NCBI GenBank assembly: GCA_949358305.1 | Contig: OX442320.1 | Span: 1,180,501-1,244,500 of the forward strand | Length of the DNA stretch: 64,000 nt | Direction: 5' to 3' | Source: Strigamia acuminata | Taxonomy: Eukaryota > Arthropoda > Chilopoda > Geophilomorpha > Linotaeniidae | Part shown: positions 42,897 through 51,767 of the stretch, one piece after another | Layout of the letters: each line of letters opens with the position of its first letter | Numbering within the stretch: position 1 is the stretch's first letter | Program-made: the position numbers and the translations under genes | Notes under the pieces: generated by a model | Database searches by the model: none | Seen by the model: the letters and a program-made list of their open reading frames with translations, nothing else | Told to the model about the DNA's origin: nothing

Positions 42897-43560
42897 TTTT
42901 TAAAAATGGGGAAAATTTATTTTTATATCTCCCGCTCGACATAGACTTGGTCTTGTCTATCGTGAGAAAGCCGAACGTATCATCGTCCCAACACGACTTA
43001 CACATGTCTCTGAATCGAACGTACGTCATGTCCGTTCCAACATGGTTGTCAAAAACGTGTTTCATGTTTCTTTCGTCTTGTCTGAACATGATTATTAAAT
43101 TGGCATTGTCTCTTATCACCTGTTTTGGGATCCGGCTATAAGTCTGACACAAGTAAAAAGAGTCTACGTTACTATGACGGCCCTGGGCAAAATATTTCTC
43201 AATATTATGTTGCTTGTCGGTCATCACATCGTCAAACACAAAAATAGACTTGTTCACAGTTTTATCAAAAAGTTGTTCGGGAGACGGCACATCTTCGTTG
43301 CTCGGGAAGAAATGAGCTACCTGTTCGCCCAATTCCGATTCTAGATCCTCGAACAACTCTCTTAACCGCTCGTATTTTGGTTGAAATAAAGTTTTAGAAA
43401 ACACCATCAGCTTGTCAAATCGTAACCAGTGCAGGAAGTTTAGCAACAGATTCGTTTTCCCACATTCAGCCGGGCCACACATGATGCATCTTATGTTTTT
43501 TGGCAGAATCGACTTATCACATTTATCCAAACGCCCCGTGTCAAAATTTATGACATTCAT
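42883..43560 (-). CDS. Polinton packaging ATPase (FtsK/HerA, A32-like)
   Basis: Complete minus-strand frame of 225 codons. Walker A is GPAECGKTN near residue 29 and Walker B is SIFVFDDV near 115. Between and after them are the features of the A32-like genome-packaging ATPases of Polintons and related viruses, including the FAQGRHSN and YLCQTYSRIPKQVIRDN segments. The length (about 225-250 aa) is normal for the family. Role known for the family: pumping element DNA into particles. The frame is intact although the element around it is destroyed. Confidence 0.92.
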   Translation of the reverse strand: MNVINFDTGRLDKCDKSILPKNIRCIMCGPAECGKTNLLLNFLHWLRFDKLMVFSKTLFQPKYERLRELFEDLESELGEQVAHFFPSNEDVPSPEQLFDKTVNKSIFVFDDVMTDKQHNIEKYFAQGRHSNVDSFYLCQTYSRIPKQVIRDNANLIIMFRQDERNMKHVFDNHVGTDMTYVRFRDMCKSCWDDDTFGFLTIDKTKSMSSGRYKNKFSPFLKNEHE

Positions 43561-43596
43561 TTTTTATATTCCCGTAATAAAAAAAAGAAGACAAAC

Positions 43597-43640
43597 ATGT
43601 TTTGCGTTAAATGTAAAAAGTCTACTCCTACCGGCACGTT
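43597..43640 (+). pseudogene. Start of a small CxxC ORF (DUF5679-like), cut by gypsy I
   Basis: Divergent from the ATPase, the first 14 codons (MFCVKCKKSTPTGT) survive before the LTR of gypsy I. The CVKCKKxT start resembles the short DUF5679 zinc proteins of Polinton-like elements and large DNA viruses. The rest lies beyond the right edge, if it survives. Confidence 0.5.
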
Positions 43641-45386
43641 TGTGACGATTCTACTTTCAGGGCTGATTTATTAGTCCAATTGAGATAGATAATTCGGTTT
43701 ATACAAGACGTTGCTAAGTTTAGCAACAACCTAACCGAGATAAGCTACGGAAGTCTTTATAAACATGGCACGTGATCGAATAGAAATAACTTACAGTTTT
43801 AGTGTGACATAACATATTTATTACTAAATATTAACGACAAATGATGGGTTCTTGACGCGTGTAAACGGGCGGCATCAACTGGTTGAGGATCCGGGCGAAG
43901 CCAGAGGGGTACGGCTGACTTGCGGCATCGTCACAAATATCGCTACGGAGACGTATTTGGTCCGCAGCTCGAGTATCTAATAATGTGAAGAGTCCTTCGC
44001 ATAAGTAGGAATATTCAGCAGAATATTCCATGTTCCAAATGAATAAAAGTAAAGTAATTAGTGGAATACAACAAATGCATTGTTGTATAAATATTAATTG
44101 GGCGGGGACCGTCACGACAATTGAGAGAACGTCGCGGGAGTTGTTGAGACTCCATCCGCCAGCATGCCTTACGACGACAAGATCTCGTGATCAGGCGCCG
44201 AGTATTTAATTGTGTGCTTTAACTCGCTATCGGTGGTACCAACCACCAGGTAAACATTTCTATGGACTTACCGGTATGAAAGGATATTGCCAATACAGGA
44301 TTACCAATGCCCGAGTAATTTGTTTAACACAGTGTTGTTCAACTCCTGTTCACGGGTTACTAACCCGGAGGGTACGATGGGGCGGGGACCGTCACGACGG
44401 TCGAGAGAACCATCGCGGGAGGATTTGACTCCTCCATCCGCCAGCATGCCTTACGATGACGGGATCCAAATGATCGAGCACCGGGTAAAATATTAATCGG
44501 CCACTGCCGTTGGATTACCATTATCCAGGTAGTTATTTCTCGCAACATCTGAAGATATTACTCACGGGCTACCAACCCGGCGTGTCACCTGTGCATTAGG
44601 CCTTTACCGACTTTTAACGAGCGGAAGGACCAATCGTAGAAAGACGGGAACCTGCGTGGGCTGTTTACAACAACCATCCTGCAGCGGACTGTGGCCAGTT
44701 AGCTGAGGGACCTACTTTCATTTAGCAAGGTCGTACTGTATACGACCGTTATATTAAGCCACCATACGAAGTCCTACTGTCCCGTAGAACAGCTGGCTAA
44801 CGTTACGGGGCCATTTCATGCGAATGCATGTCTATTACCGGAGTTAGCCTTCCCGAAATAGCCCTACAACAGCAATAACAGATAGTAATGAATACTATCT
44901 GTGGAGAGCTGAGGTGGCCTGATGTGTCGATAGAGAATAATGAAATCAAACGATAACAATTCAACTACAGACAGTATACAAGTTCAGTTATCAAGCAAGC
45001 CAGGGGGAAGTGAGAAACTGATGCTTATATAGTTCTGTAGAACTACTAGATTGGCGACAGCCAATCAGCGTACGAATCGGCGGATTCGTGGGTCACTAGT
45101 CCGGACCTAATATATGACTATGTCCAGATGGGCCCAGTTGGGGTCCGGAAGGGTCCAATTGGTTCCCTTCGACAGGTAAGTAAAGTAGATATTGATTCGA
45201 TAGAATCAACATCATCAAGTAATTAATACTTAATTTATATCGAATAAAATAGTTATATTTTATTCACCGTGTCTAAATAATTATTTATCACATTTTTTAG
45301 TCTTTAACCGAGTTTGAAATACGCGCGTTGGTTAAACAGCGCCATCTATGGTGAACATTGATAACTATCGATTTGTAATCATCACA
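43641..45386 (-). repeat. 3' LTR of gypsy I
   Basis: 1746 bp, TGTGATGATTAC...AATCGTCACA on the minus strand, with matching inverted ends. The inner edge abuts the polypurine tract CCGGGGGATG (complement of 45387-45396). The first 456 plus-strand bases recur at 63545-64000. It contains a diverged tandem duplication of about 280 bp (44099-44660) and the palindrome GTTGCTAAGTTTAGCAAC at 43710-43727. Confidence 0.88.
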
Positions 45387-46131
45387 CATCCCCCGGTGAC
45401 AAGCATAGAGTTTACTAACTCTCGATTGTCATTCTTAATGGATAAGAATGTTCACCTAATTCTATCGAATTAATCCACTTGGTAAGTATTTTATTAACTT
45501 AATCATGTTATTTCTTTCAGAAACTTCGTCACCCGATTAGACTAATCGGCTTCTCTGCACGGCGCAACTCCCGGTTGCTAAGCGACGGAAATGAACTCGT
45601 CCGAACATGAACACATGTTCGAGAAAATTAATTTCGATAGAAATTTTATTTTCTCCATCAAATAAACTTATTTATAGCTTATTAATCAACAAGATAATCA
45701 ATAAAAATAAATTTATGCAAAACTTTATTTATCGAAAATCTAAACTACTAATTTTTATTACGATTGTCATAAAAATTATTGAATTTCAACTTGAAATTCT
45801 TAAACACTTTGATCAAAGCAAAATAAACACAAAATTTCCACAAGTAATTATGAAATTGCAAATAAATCAAACAAACATATATTAATATGATTAGTTCAAA
45901 ATAACAACCAAATTGAATTCGGAAAACAAAACAAATTAAATTGAATCCAATTTTAAATCAAACTATATTCTTATGAATATTTAAATAATTAGTTCAAGAT
46001 CTTGAAACCAAACAAACACAACACTCATGAGAATATTTCTTAATTGCAAAAACACAACAAAACACTTGGAGTATTTTTAGTCATAAAAATCTCCACTCGG
46101 AAAAAATAAACGAATGTTAACTTTGTCCCTT
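45387..46131 (-). other. Polypurine tract and 3' untranslated region of gypsy I
   Basis: Contains the polypurine tract at the LTR edge. Otherwise AT-rich with no gene. A block at about 45531-45600 resembles 62600-62680 in the element's leader (both have TCTGCAC followed by a GGTTGCTA motif), suggesting a shared regulatory or duplicated segment. Confidence 0.6.
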
Positions 46132-46966
46132 TTACTCCTTCTTTTCGACGTTAGTCGAATCTTTTTCTTCCTTTTTCTCGACTTCAGCTGAAGTCAGAAA
46201 ATCCGACTCTTCAGTCGCCTCTGTCGAGACGGCGGAAAACACAGCTTCTTCCGGCGCTTCGATTTCATCCGGACTCGGAGGCGGAAACGGCAGATCCTCG
46301 AGCAACTCCGCCACGAAATCGACGACGGAAAGCAACTCTTCAGCGTCCTCGAACTGTGTTTCGTCCGAAGTTTCAGACTTGGGCGCGATAGGAGCGCTCG
46401 ACACGTCGATTACGACCGCTGGAGGATCCTCCACGGGTTTGGACGACGCTTCTACGGCCTGTTGGAGCTTACGAGCTCGCCCTCGTGCCAAGATGTTGGT
46501 TCGTTGAACCTTGGCAATTTCTCTCGCTCGGTCGAGCGTCAGACAGCCTCGCCCTCGCGACATCGCTCTTGGTCGAACGAATTCCTCTTGCACCTCGCTT
46601 CCGGCGCTCTCGACGGCCTGGACAGTTTCAGTTGAAACTTCGGAGTCCTCGGACGGCGGCGGTGACTGTCGAAGGAGTTCGACTCTTACGCCGGCGTTGG
46701 CTTCAGCACGGGTCCAGGTGAGGAAGCGCGGGTCGATGTAAACCGCTTCGCCGCGACTATTCAAGAAAAGTCGGCACTTTGGGCAGTGAGCCCAACATCG
46801 CTTTTCGTTCGGCTTAATGCCTTTCACCACGTGGGGCTGAACCTCCTTGCGCCACGGCTCCGAACGCGGTCGCGTTTTCCTTCCACGGCAGTTTGGACAA
46901 CGCATAAGCGAAGAACCTGCGGATGCACCGCAGCACCACCCACAGCCAACGCAAAATGGGCATATC
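46132..46966 (-). CDS. Third ORF of gypsy I, C-terminal part (Cys-rich)
   Basis: Continuation of the frame that starts at 48213, after the solo LTR. The first part is rich in cysteine pairs (CPFCVGC, GWCCG, CPNCRGRK, CWAHCPKC), suggesting one or two zinc-binding modules. Then come a Ser/Glu-rich stretch, an RGRG-type basic patch (RAMSRGRG) and a strongly acidic C-terminus (DDETQFEDAEE-like, ending KKEEKDSTNVEKKE). No family recognised. The CPNC/CPKC pairs echo the CPVC/CRAC start of the third ORF of gypsy J at the same genomic place. Nucleic-acid binding is plausible but inferred from composition only. Confidence 0.7.
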
Positions 46967-47522
46967 TGTTGGTCTATTGGACCGCCAGTTGTGTCGATGT
47001 GACATAAAATCTGTGTCGATGTGACATAAAATCACATTCTCATTGCCTAATTATCTAATCTCGATGTATTTATCCCGTACTTATTTATATCCGATGATAT
47101 TTGCTTATTTAGATATTTTACATTTGTTTATTACTATTTAACACACAGTATCATGCTGTGTCCAGTGTTTTCTCTTAATTCAAGCTTTGTTTGATTATGT
47201 AATTCGTTTTCACGACACCAGGTGTCGTTAGTATTCTCATCACCTTCCAAGATGGCGGCGACCATCGCTTTGGCTCTCGCCCTTATGTTTTCACTTTGTA
47301 ATGACTTCATTTGTAAGTATTTTGGTTTAGTAAACTTATTTTTATGTTTTTAAACACTGCCTGGTTTATTGCACGACATATAAGCGCATTTGCGCGGTCG
47401 TTTTATTCGTTTTTCGCTCCCGACGTCGCCCACACGTTCGTACGAGTAGTGCGACGCCTTTGCGACGTTACACTCGAAGTTTCGAGTGCTTTTTGGTCGT
47501 TTTCCTCTGCTACCGACCTACA
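46967..47522 (+). repeat. Solo LTR of the copia F family
   Basis: 556 bp, TGTTGGTCTATTGG...GACCTACA, with the perfect duplication ATATC (46962-46966 and 47523-47527). It is a diverged relative of the 535-bp F LTR: the half toward 47522 matches F closely, while the start has a 22-bp tandem duplication around 46996-47031. It keeps the PBS-complement CCTCTGCTACC near its end. Formed by recombination between two LTRs; it interrupts ORF3 of gypsy I. Confidence 0.93.
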
Positions 47523-47527
47523 ATATC

Positions 47528-48213
47528 GTCTCCGTGGCTTGGTCCGTCACGATGTTATCGTGAGGTATTCCGGCTGCCATGTCTCGTTCGCACTGCTCCT
47601 TGCGCAGGCGGGCCTTCTCATCCTTCTTTTTCGCCTTATTGGCCGCTCGGTACTCGCGGTTGCGAGAAACAGGCTCCGAATAACGCAGAGCGCCCGGTGG
47701 CGGCTCGTTCCATCCATACTCTGATGCCGAGGATTCAGCACCGGCAGGGAGGTGCACAGCAGACGTTGATTGTCCCGCCACAGTCGGTGCAGCCGCATTC
47801 GACGTGTTGGCGACGGTGGGCGCCACGCTTGCAGTTGGCGGCCGAAATTCGGGTGAATGCGGAGCCAACGGGACGTTGACAACGTTCGCGGGCGGATACG
47901 CCACCTGGGCCAACGGGGCCAATTGCGCCGACTCATAAATAGTTGGCTGCGCAGAAGTGGATGGGGCCTGCATCATCGCATTTAAGTCGAGCGGAAATCC
48001 GTCCGGATGGACGCTCAGCCAGTTTAGCGTTGCGAGTTGCAACGGCGTCAGGGCGTACATCGAGGCGGGCGCCGTCGGTATCGGTTGGGCCCTCATGTAA
48101 GCACGTTCCGCTGAACGGCGTTGCTCGTCACTAGACGAGGTGGACGAGCTGGACGAGCTTTCATGACGGTGTCGTCGATGACTCCGTTTTGAGCGGTGTT
48201 TACCACTTCCCAT
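47528..48213 (-). CDS. Third ORF of gypsy I, N-terminal part
   Basis: Starts MGSGKHRSKRSHRRHRH at the ATG (48211-48213) that directly follows a splice acceptor, CTGCAG/ATG. It has a very basic head, a poly-Ser run, then a Pro/Ala/Thr-rich middle, and ends in a Lys/Arg helix (RAANKAKKKDEKARLRKEQ) before the solo LTR breaks it. Removing the solo LTR and one ATATC copy leaves the frame open into 46966. The upstream intron suggests expression from a spliced transcript, as for env or accessory genes. Function unknown. Confidence 0.7.
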
Positions 48214-49268
48214 CTGCAGACGCAAATAAATTATTTTATTAAAAATAATTCCACTCTAAATAATCATTCCTTGAGTCCAAAGAATTAAAACGTATTGTTC
48301 GCAACGAAAAATACACAACTCGAGTTATTTATAACCCCTAACACGTGACACTAATGAGTCACATTCCCCTTGTGTTTATGACACGAGAATGGACTCGCCT
48401 GCCAGCGATTTTCATCGAAAATCGCAACTTGTTGATTTTTCAAAAGAAAAATCCCCTTAGTTTTGTAAACTATTTAATCCAACTTCCGAGTATCAAAGAT
48501 AACTTTTCGTATTAATTAATTAACACTTAGTCTAATAAATATCTCAAATCGAAAATTCACCGCTAAATAATTTCTGCAAGCCTCGACCGCGACTTGATTT
48601 AAATAATTAGTGCCCACGTACTTAAACTTAATAAATAATTATTAAATTTTAACCTAACTATTCGACTGAATAGCTAAACTTCCAGAGTGATTTAATGCCT
48701 ATTCACGCTTATAATAACACGTGAATTTCTTAACTTTTATCGGGACGCCGATATTTTCAATTGTTGCGAACAATTTTTTTGTTTCAATTCTTTGGTCAAA
48801 GAATATATTTGAAAACTACTTACTGTTGAAGCTTGTTTTCCTTGCTGAAGTTGCTAATTGAATTAGCGTTGAAATCTCGAGTCGAAAAGTGAAGAGGGAC
48901 GAAGGGACGAAGTCACTTATATCCACGTGTTTAACGAAGTGTTTGTGTGCAATGAACCCTGGGAATTTTATTCCCTATTAATTGTCGGGTTCGAGGTTTA
49001 ATCACACCTCGTAAGTCTCGTACCTTCGTAATTACGCGAGATTATCACTTTTCAAAGTAATTCTCTGTATTTTGGTTAAAATACATGTAAATACGACCAA
49101 AAAATTAAAATATTCTACCGAATATTTAATTCATCGCAACAAATTCATATTTTTAATATAAATTTCAATAAATATCGTAATATCTTGTCCCCCGGTGTTG
49201 AGATTATAAATCACTACACCTGTCAGTCATGTAAATAATTACAGTCCTCAAGTTTTGAATAAAACTTA
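48214..49268 (-). promoter_or_regulatory. Spacer with promoter-like and intron signals upstream of ORF3 of gypsy I
   Basis: No coding capacity. On the minus strand a TATAAG box (complement of 48916-48921), a short exon and a strong donor (AACA/GTAAGTAG, intron from 48823) precede the acceptor at 48214, giving a 610-bp intron before the ORF3 ATG. A purine tract CACCGGGGGA lies at about 49192-49200, close to the pol stop and similar to the true polypurine tract at 45387. Confidence 0.5.
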
Positions 49269-50321
49269 TCAATTCCAACAGAACTTTGAGGCTTTTCCTC
49301 GTTGTTGGTATGGTTTTTTAAATACTGCAGTGATGTTTCGCACGAAATTTTCATCTGCATATTTAGGATTTGGTTTTCGTTCTCGTCGTGGACGAGTGCT
49401 AGTTCGTGGAACTATCGGTTGGGGTTTGCGGGGTTTTCGAGGCGGTTTCTTTGGAATTTCGCCTCTTTTTAACGCCGCTTTCCTTTCTATAGCAGTTAAG
49501 CGTTGTCTATGTCTATGTTTAGACTTTGTGGGCGCAGATTTGTCAATTTGCACCGAAGTTGAGTCGGATAATTCCATTGGAATTTCTGAAGAAGTTTCAG
49601 GAATTAATTCCATTTTTTCAGCATCCGGAAGTTGGTTACTTTCATCCATCCATTTAGGATTTTCCTGAGGCGAGTAAGAGGCGGACTTTTGTCCTACTTT
49701 CCAAGTCTCAATTGGGTACGACGGAGTATAGGGATACAACGCTTTAATATTTACTGATTTTTCAATCGAACCATCAGATAATTTGCGTAATTTATACGCT
49801 CCGCCTGGAAGTACTTTAGTAATTTCCCACGGACCATCTCTCTTTTCCGCGAAACCAGCAGAAATATTTTTATCTGCGCACGAGAGAATGTGAGTTTGTT
49901 TCCAAACTAAATCTCCAACTTCGAACTCCGTAATTACGAACTTTTGTTCGTGTATTTTTCTATGTCGTTCAAAATTCAATTGAATTCTGCGATGCATCTC
50001 TTGATGCGATCTGCGCAAGACATCCAATAGTACTCTGACATATTTTTCTGGATTTTCTTTGTCAAATGGATTGGCATGTTTAATAATCCTTGGGTCGAAA
50101 GGTAATGTTACGATTCGTCCCGTGTTCAGTAACATCGGGCTTGAGCCCGTTGCCGCTGAGACATTATTTCTCATCGCGAACGCGAATTCGTCTAAATATC
50201 GTGGCCATTGCGTGTGCACATCTGTGTACAAAGCCAGCATCGTCTTTATATCTCTATTGGCTCGCTCTGTCGGGTTCGCCTGAGCATGATACGTGCTCGT
50301 ATGAGACGGGCGAATGTTGTA
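49269..50321 (-). CDS. Gypsy I pol, C-terminal part of integrase
   Basis: Continues the integrase from 55157 after the Tc1 element, in the same frame once the transposon and one TA are ignored. It begins with the end of the catalytic core, including the third catalytic residue (Glu in PTERANR) and WPRYLDEFAFAMRN. It then has the C-terminal module (FEVGDLVWKQTH, KRDGPWEITKVLPGGAYKLRKL) and a long basic, proline-rich tail (PKKPPRKPRKPQP, RPRRERKPNPKYAD), ending at a normal stop. It belongs to the Ty3/gypsy GPY/F-like type. Confidence 0.92.
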   Translation of the reverse strand, partial: YNIRPSHTSTYHAQANPTERANRDIKTMLALYTDVHTQWPRYLDEFAFAMRNNVSAATGSSPMLLNTGRIVTLPFDPRIIKHANPFDKENPEKYVRVLLDVLRRSHQEMHRRIQLNFERHRKIHEQKFVITEFEVGDLVWKQTHILSCADKNISAGFAEKRDGPWEITKVLPGGAYKLRKLSDGSIEKSVNIKALYPYTPSYPIETWKVGQKSASYSPQENPKWMDESNQLPDAEKMELIPETSSEIPMELSDSTSVQIDKSAPTKSKHRHRQRLTAIERKAALKRGEIPKKPPRKPRKPQPIVPRTSTRPRRERKPNPKYADENFVRNITAVFKKPYQQRGKASKFCWN

Positions 50322-51446
50322 CAGTCATGGACAAAAAAAACTTCCCTGTAGTGCTGCTGTTTCAAGTTTGCTCACCAGAGGCATGAAAATCAACCGAGTC
50401 TGTGTGACATCACAGTCTGATCCTGGATCTCAAAATGGCCGATTTGTTTACTTCTGCACTGACTGTTAGACTGTTGTATAGTTGTTTTAAGAATCTTTGA
50501 AAATTATTACAACAACTTCATAGCCCCGCATGTGGAGAGACGAAACAGGTGAGAAAATTAAATCAAATTTATTTATTTTACCAATAAAAATATTTTACTT
50601 TCCTCTCACCACCAAAACCGATACCAAAAATTAGAAGAATCAACGACAAATCAACGCGAGAAGAAGGCCTACGCAAACTAGAGGTAAAATTAGATGAAAC
50701 CACTGCTTGTCACGCATTTATTTATCTATTCTTTAATATTTTTTCCGCCTCAGAAACAAGAAAAACGTGTGCAGCATGCGGTGAAAGAGACAGAATTCCT
50801 ACGCCTGAAACGTTCGCGTTTAGGAGTGGAAGATTTCGACCCGATAAAAGTGATCATAATGTTAATTGAAACAGATTAAATGTTAAAGGTGAGATTGAAG
50901 TCTGATACCTGTTAAGTAGATTCCTGTTTTAGCTAATTTAATTTATTTTCTAAATATTTATTTGAGTGTAGGAATAAATATTACTTTTGAAATGTAGAAA
51001 TCCTTTGTAGCATCTAGAAAAAACTTGGATTTGAAATAAAATATGCTTTCACAATTGTAAGTATTCTGACAAATACCAAATGATTTAAAAAATTAAAAAT
51101 AAAAACCAATAAATCACAAACAGAATAAAAACTCGTTGAATAATAATAATAAGTGTTAATTTATTTCATCACAAATATATAAAGCATTAAATAATTAATA
51201 ATAAATAATAAATAATAATTAGTGATAATATATTATGCACACGTTAATTCAAAAATAAATGAGCGGGTTTTGATGAGAACATAAACAATGGTATTTATTC
51301 ATGGCGCTCATTACAATTTGCCATTTTAGCAAACTTAATTATTAACAAATAAAATAGTTAAACACAAAATATCATAACATAACAAATAAATAATAAATAA
51401 TAATAAAAATGCTCTTTTTTCAGTATTTGCTCCAGTGGCCATTCAT
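50322..51446 (+). repeat. Left TIR of the Tc1/mariner element
   Basis: About 1125 bp, inverted copy of 54032-55156. Positions in the two arms sum to 105478 throughout, so the arms are collinear. Contains the kinase fragment at 50637-50879. Similarity continues weakly past 51446, where the left arm keeps a decayed copy of the transposase 3' end. Confidence 0.93.
50637..50879 (+). pseudogene. Captured NDR/STK38-like kinase fragment in left TIR
   Basis: Two exon-like blocks with a precise 70-bp intron (GT at 50684, AG at 50753). The first ends TREEGLRKLE and the second reads KQEKRVQHAVKETEF then LRLKRSRLGVEDFDPIKVI, after which the match ends and a stop follows six codons later. NDR kinases (STK38, Tricornered, SAX-1) have this arrangement: an EEGL segment, the KETEFLRLKR block and (L/V)EDF..(L/I)KVIG where the kinase domain begins. 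The glycine loop and all catalytic parts are absent, so it cannot be a kinase. Thr and Arg of KETEFLR, which in human NDR1 help bind MOB proteins, are retained. Upstream exon limits are uncertain. Confidence 0.8.
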
Positions 51447-51767
51447 TTCATATCAATGACTTTCTGGATCCATACAGAATCTGTTTCTATTCTGGCAGAG
51501 CAACAACATTGCACCACCACAGCTCCATCTAATGACTGCATCATAAACTACAATCAATACTTTTCTAAATTATTATAATTATTATTATTTGTAAAATTTA
51601 AAAATATTTTTAAATAAAATTATTAAATTCTAACTCAAATAGTTTGCTTTAATTTTTTCTTTTGCAAATTTATGAATTGTTTGGAAAATTTCATTGTATG
51701 CAAATTTTCTAAATAAAAAACTGCAGACACAAAATATTTTATTTTGACAAGGAAGGAAAAAATCAAA

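Larger units (their letters stand above)
42299..43640. mobile_element. Polinton (Maverick) remnant
   Basis: 1.34 kb left between gypsy elements J and I. It holds a packaging ATPase gene, the start of the ORF that usually sits next to it, and the first codons of a divergent small zinc-protein ORF. The order and the ATPase are typical of Polinton/adintovirus-type elements. DNA polymerase B, integrase, protease and capsid genes are not in the window. All outer boundaries are insertion junctions, so element ends are unknown. Confidence 0.85.

Noticed and set aside
45607-45885. 92-codon Lys/Ile/Asn-rich frame
   Set aside because: Composition reflects AT-rich sequence in the 3' untranslated part of gypsy I; no domain or homologue recognised.
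49185-49205. A second polypurine tract marking another 3' LTR just after gypsy I pol
   Set aside because: No LTR with TG start follows, and no matching repeat is found upstream of gag. The tract at 45387 next to a proven LTR is the better choice.
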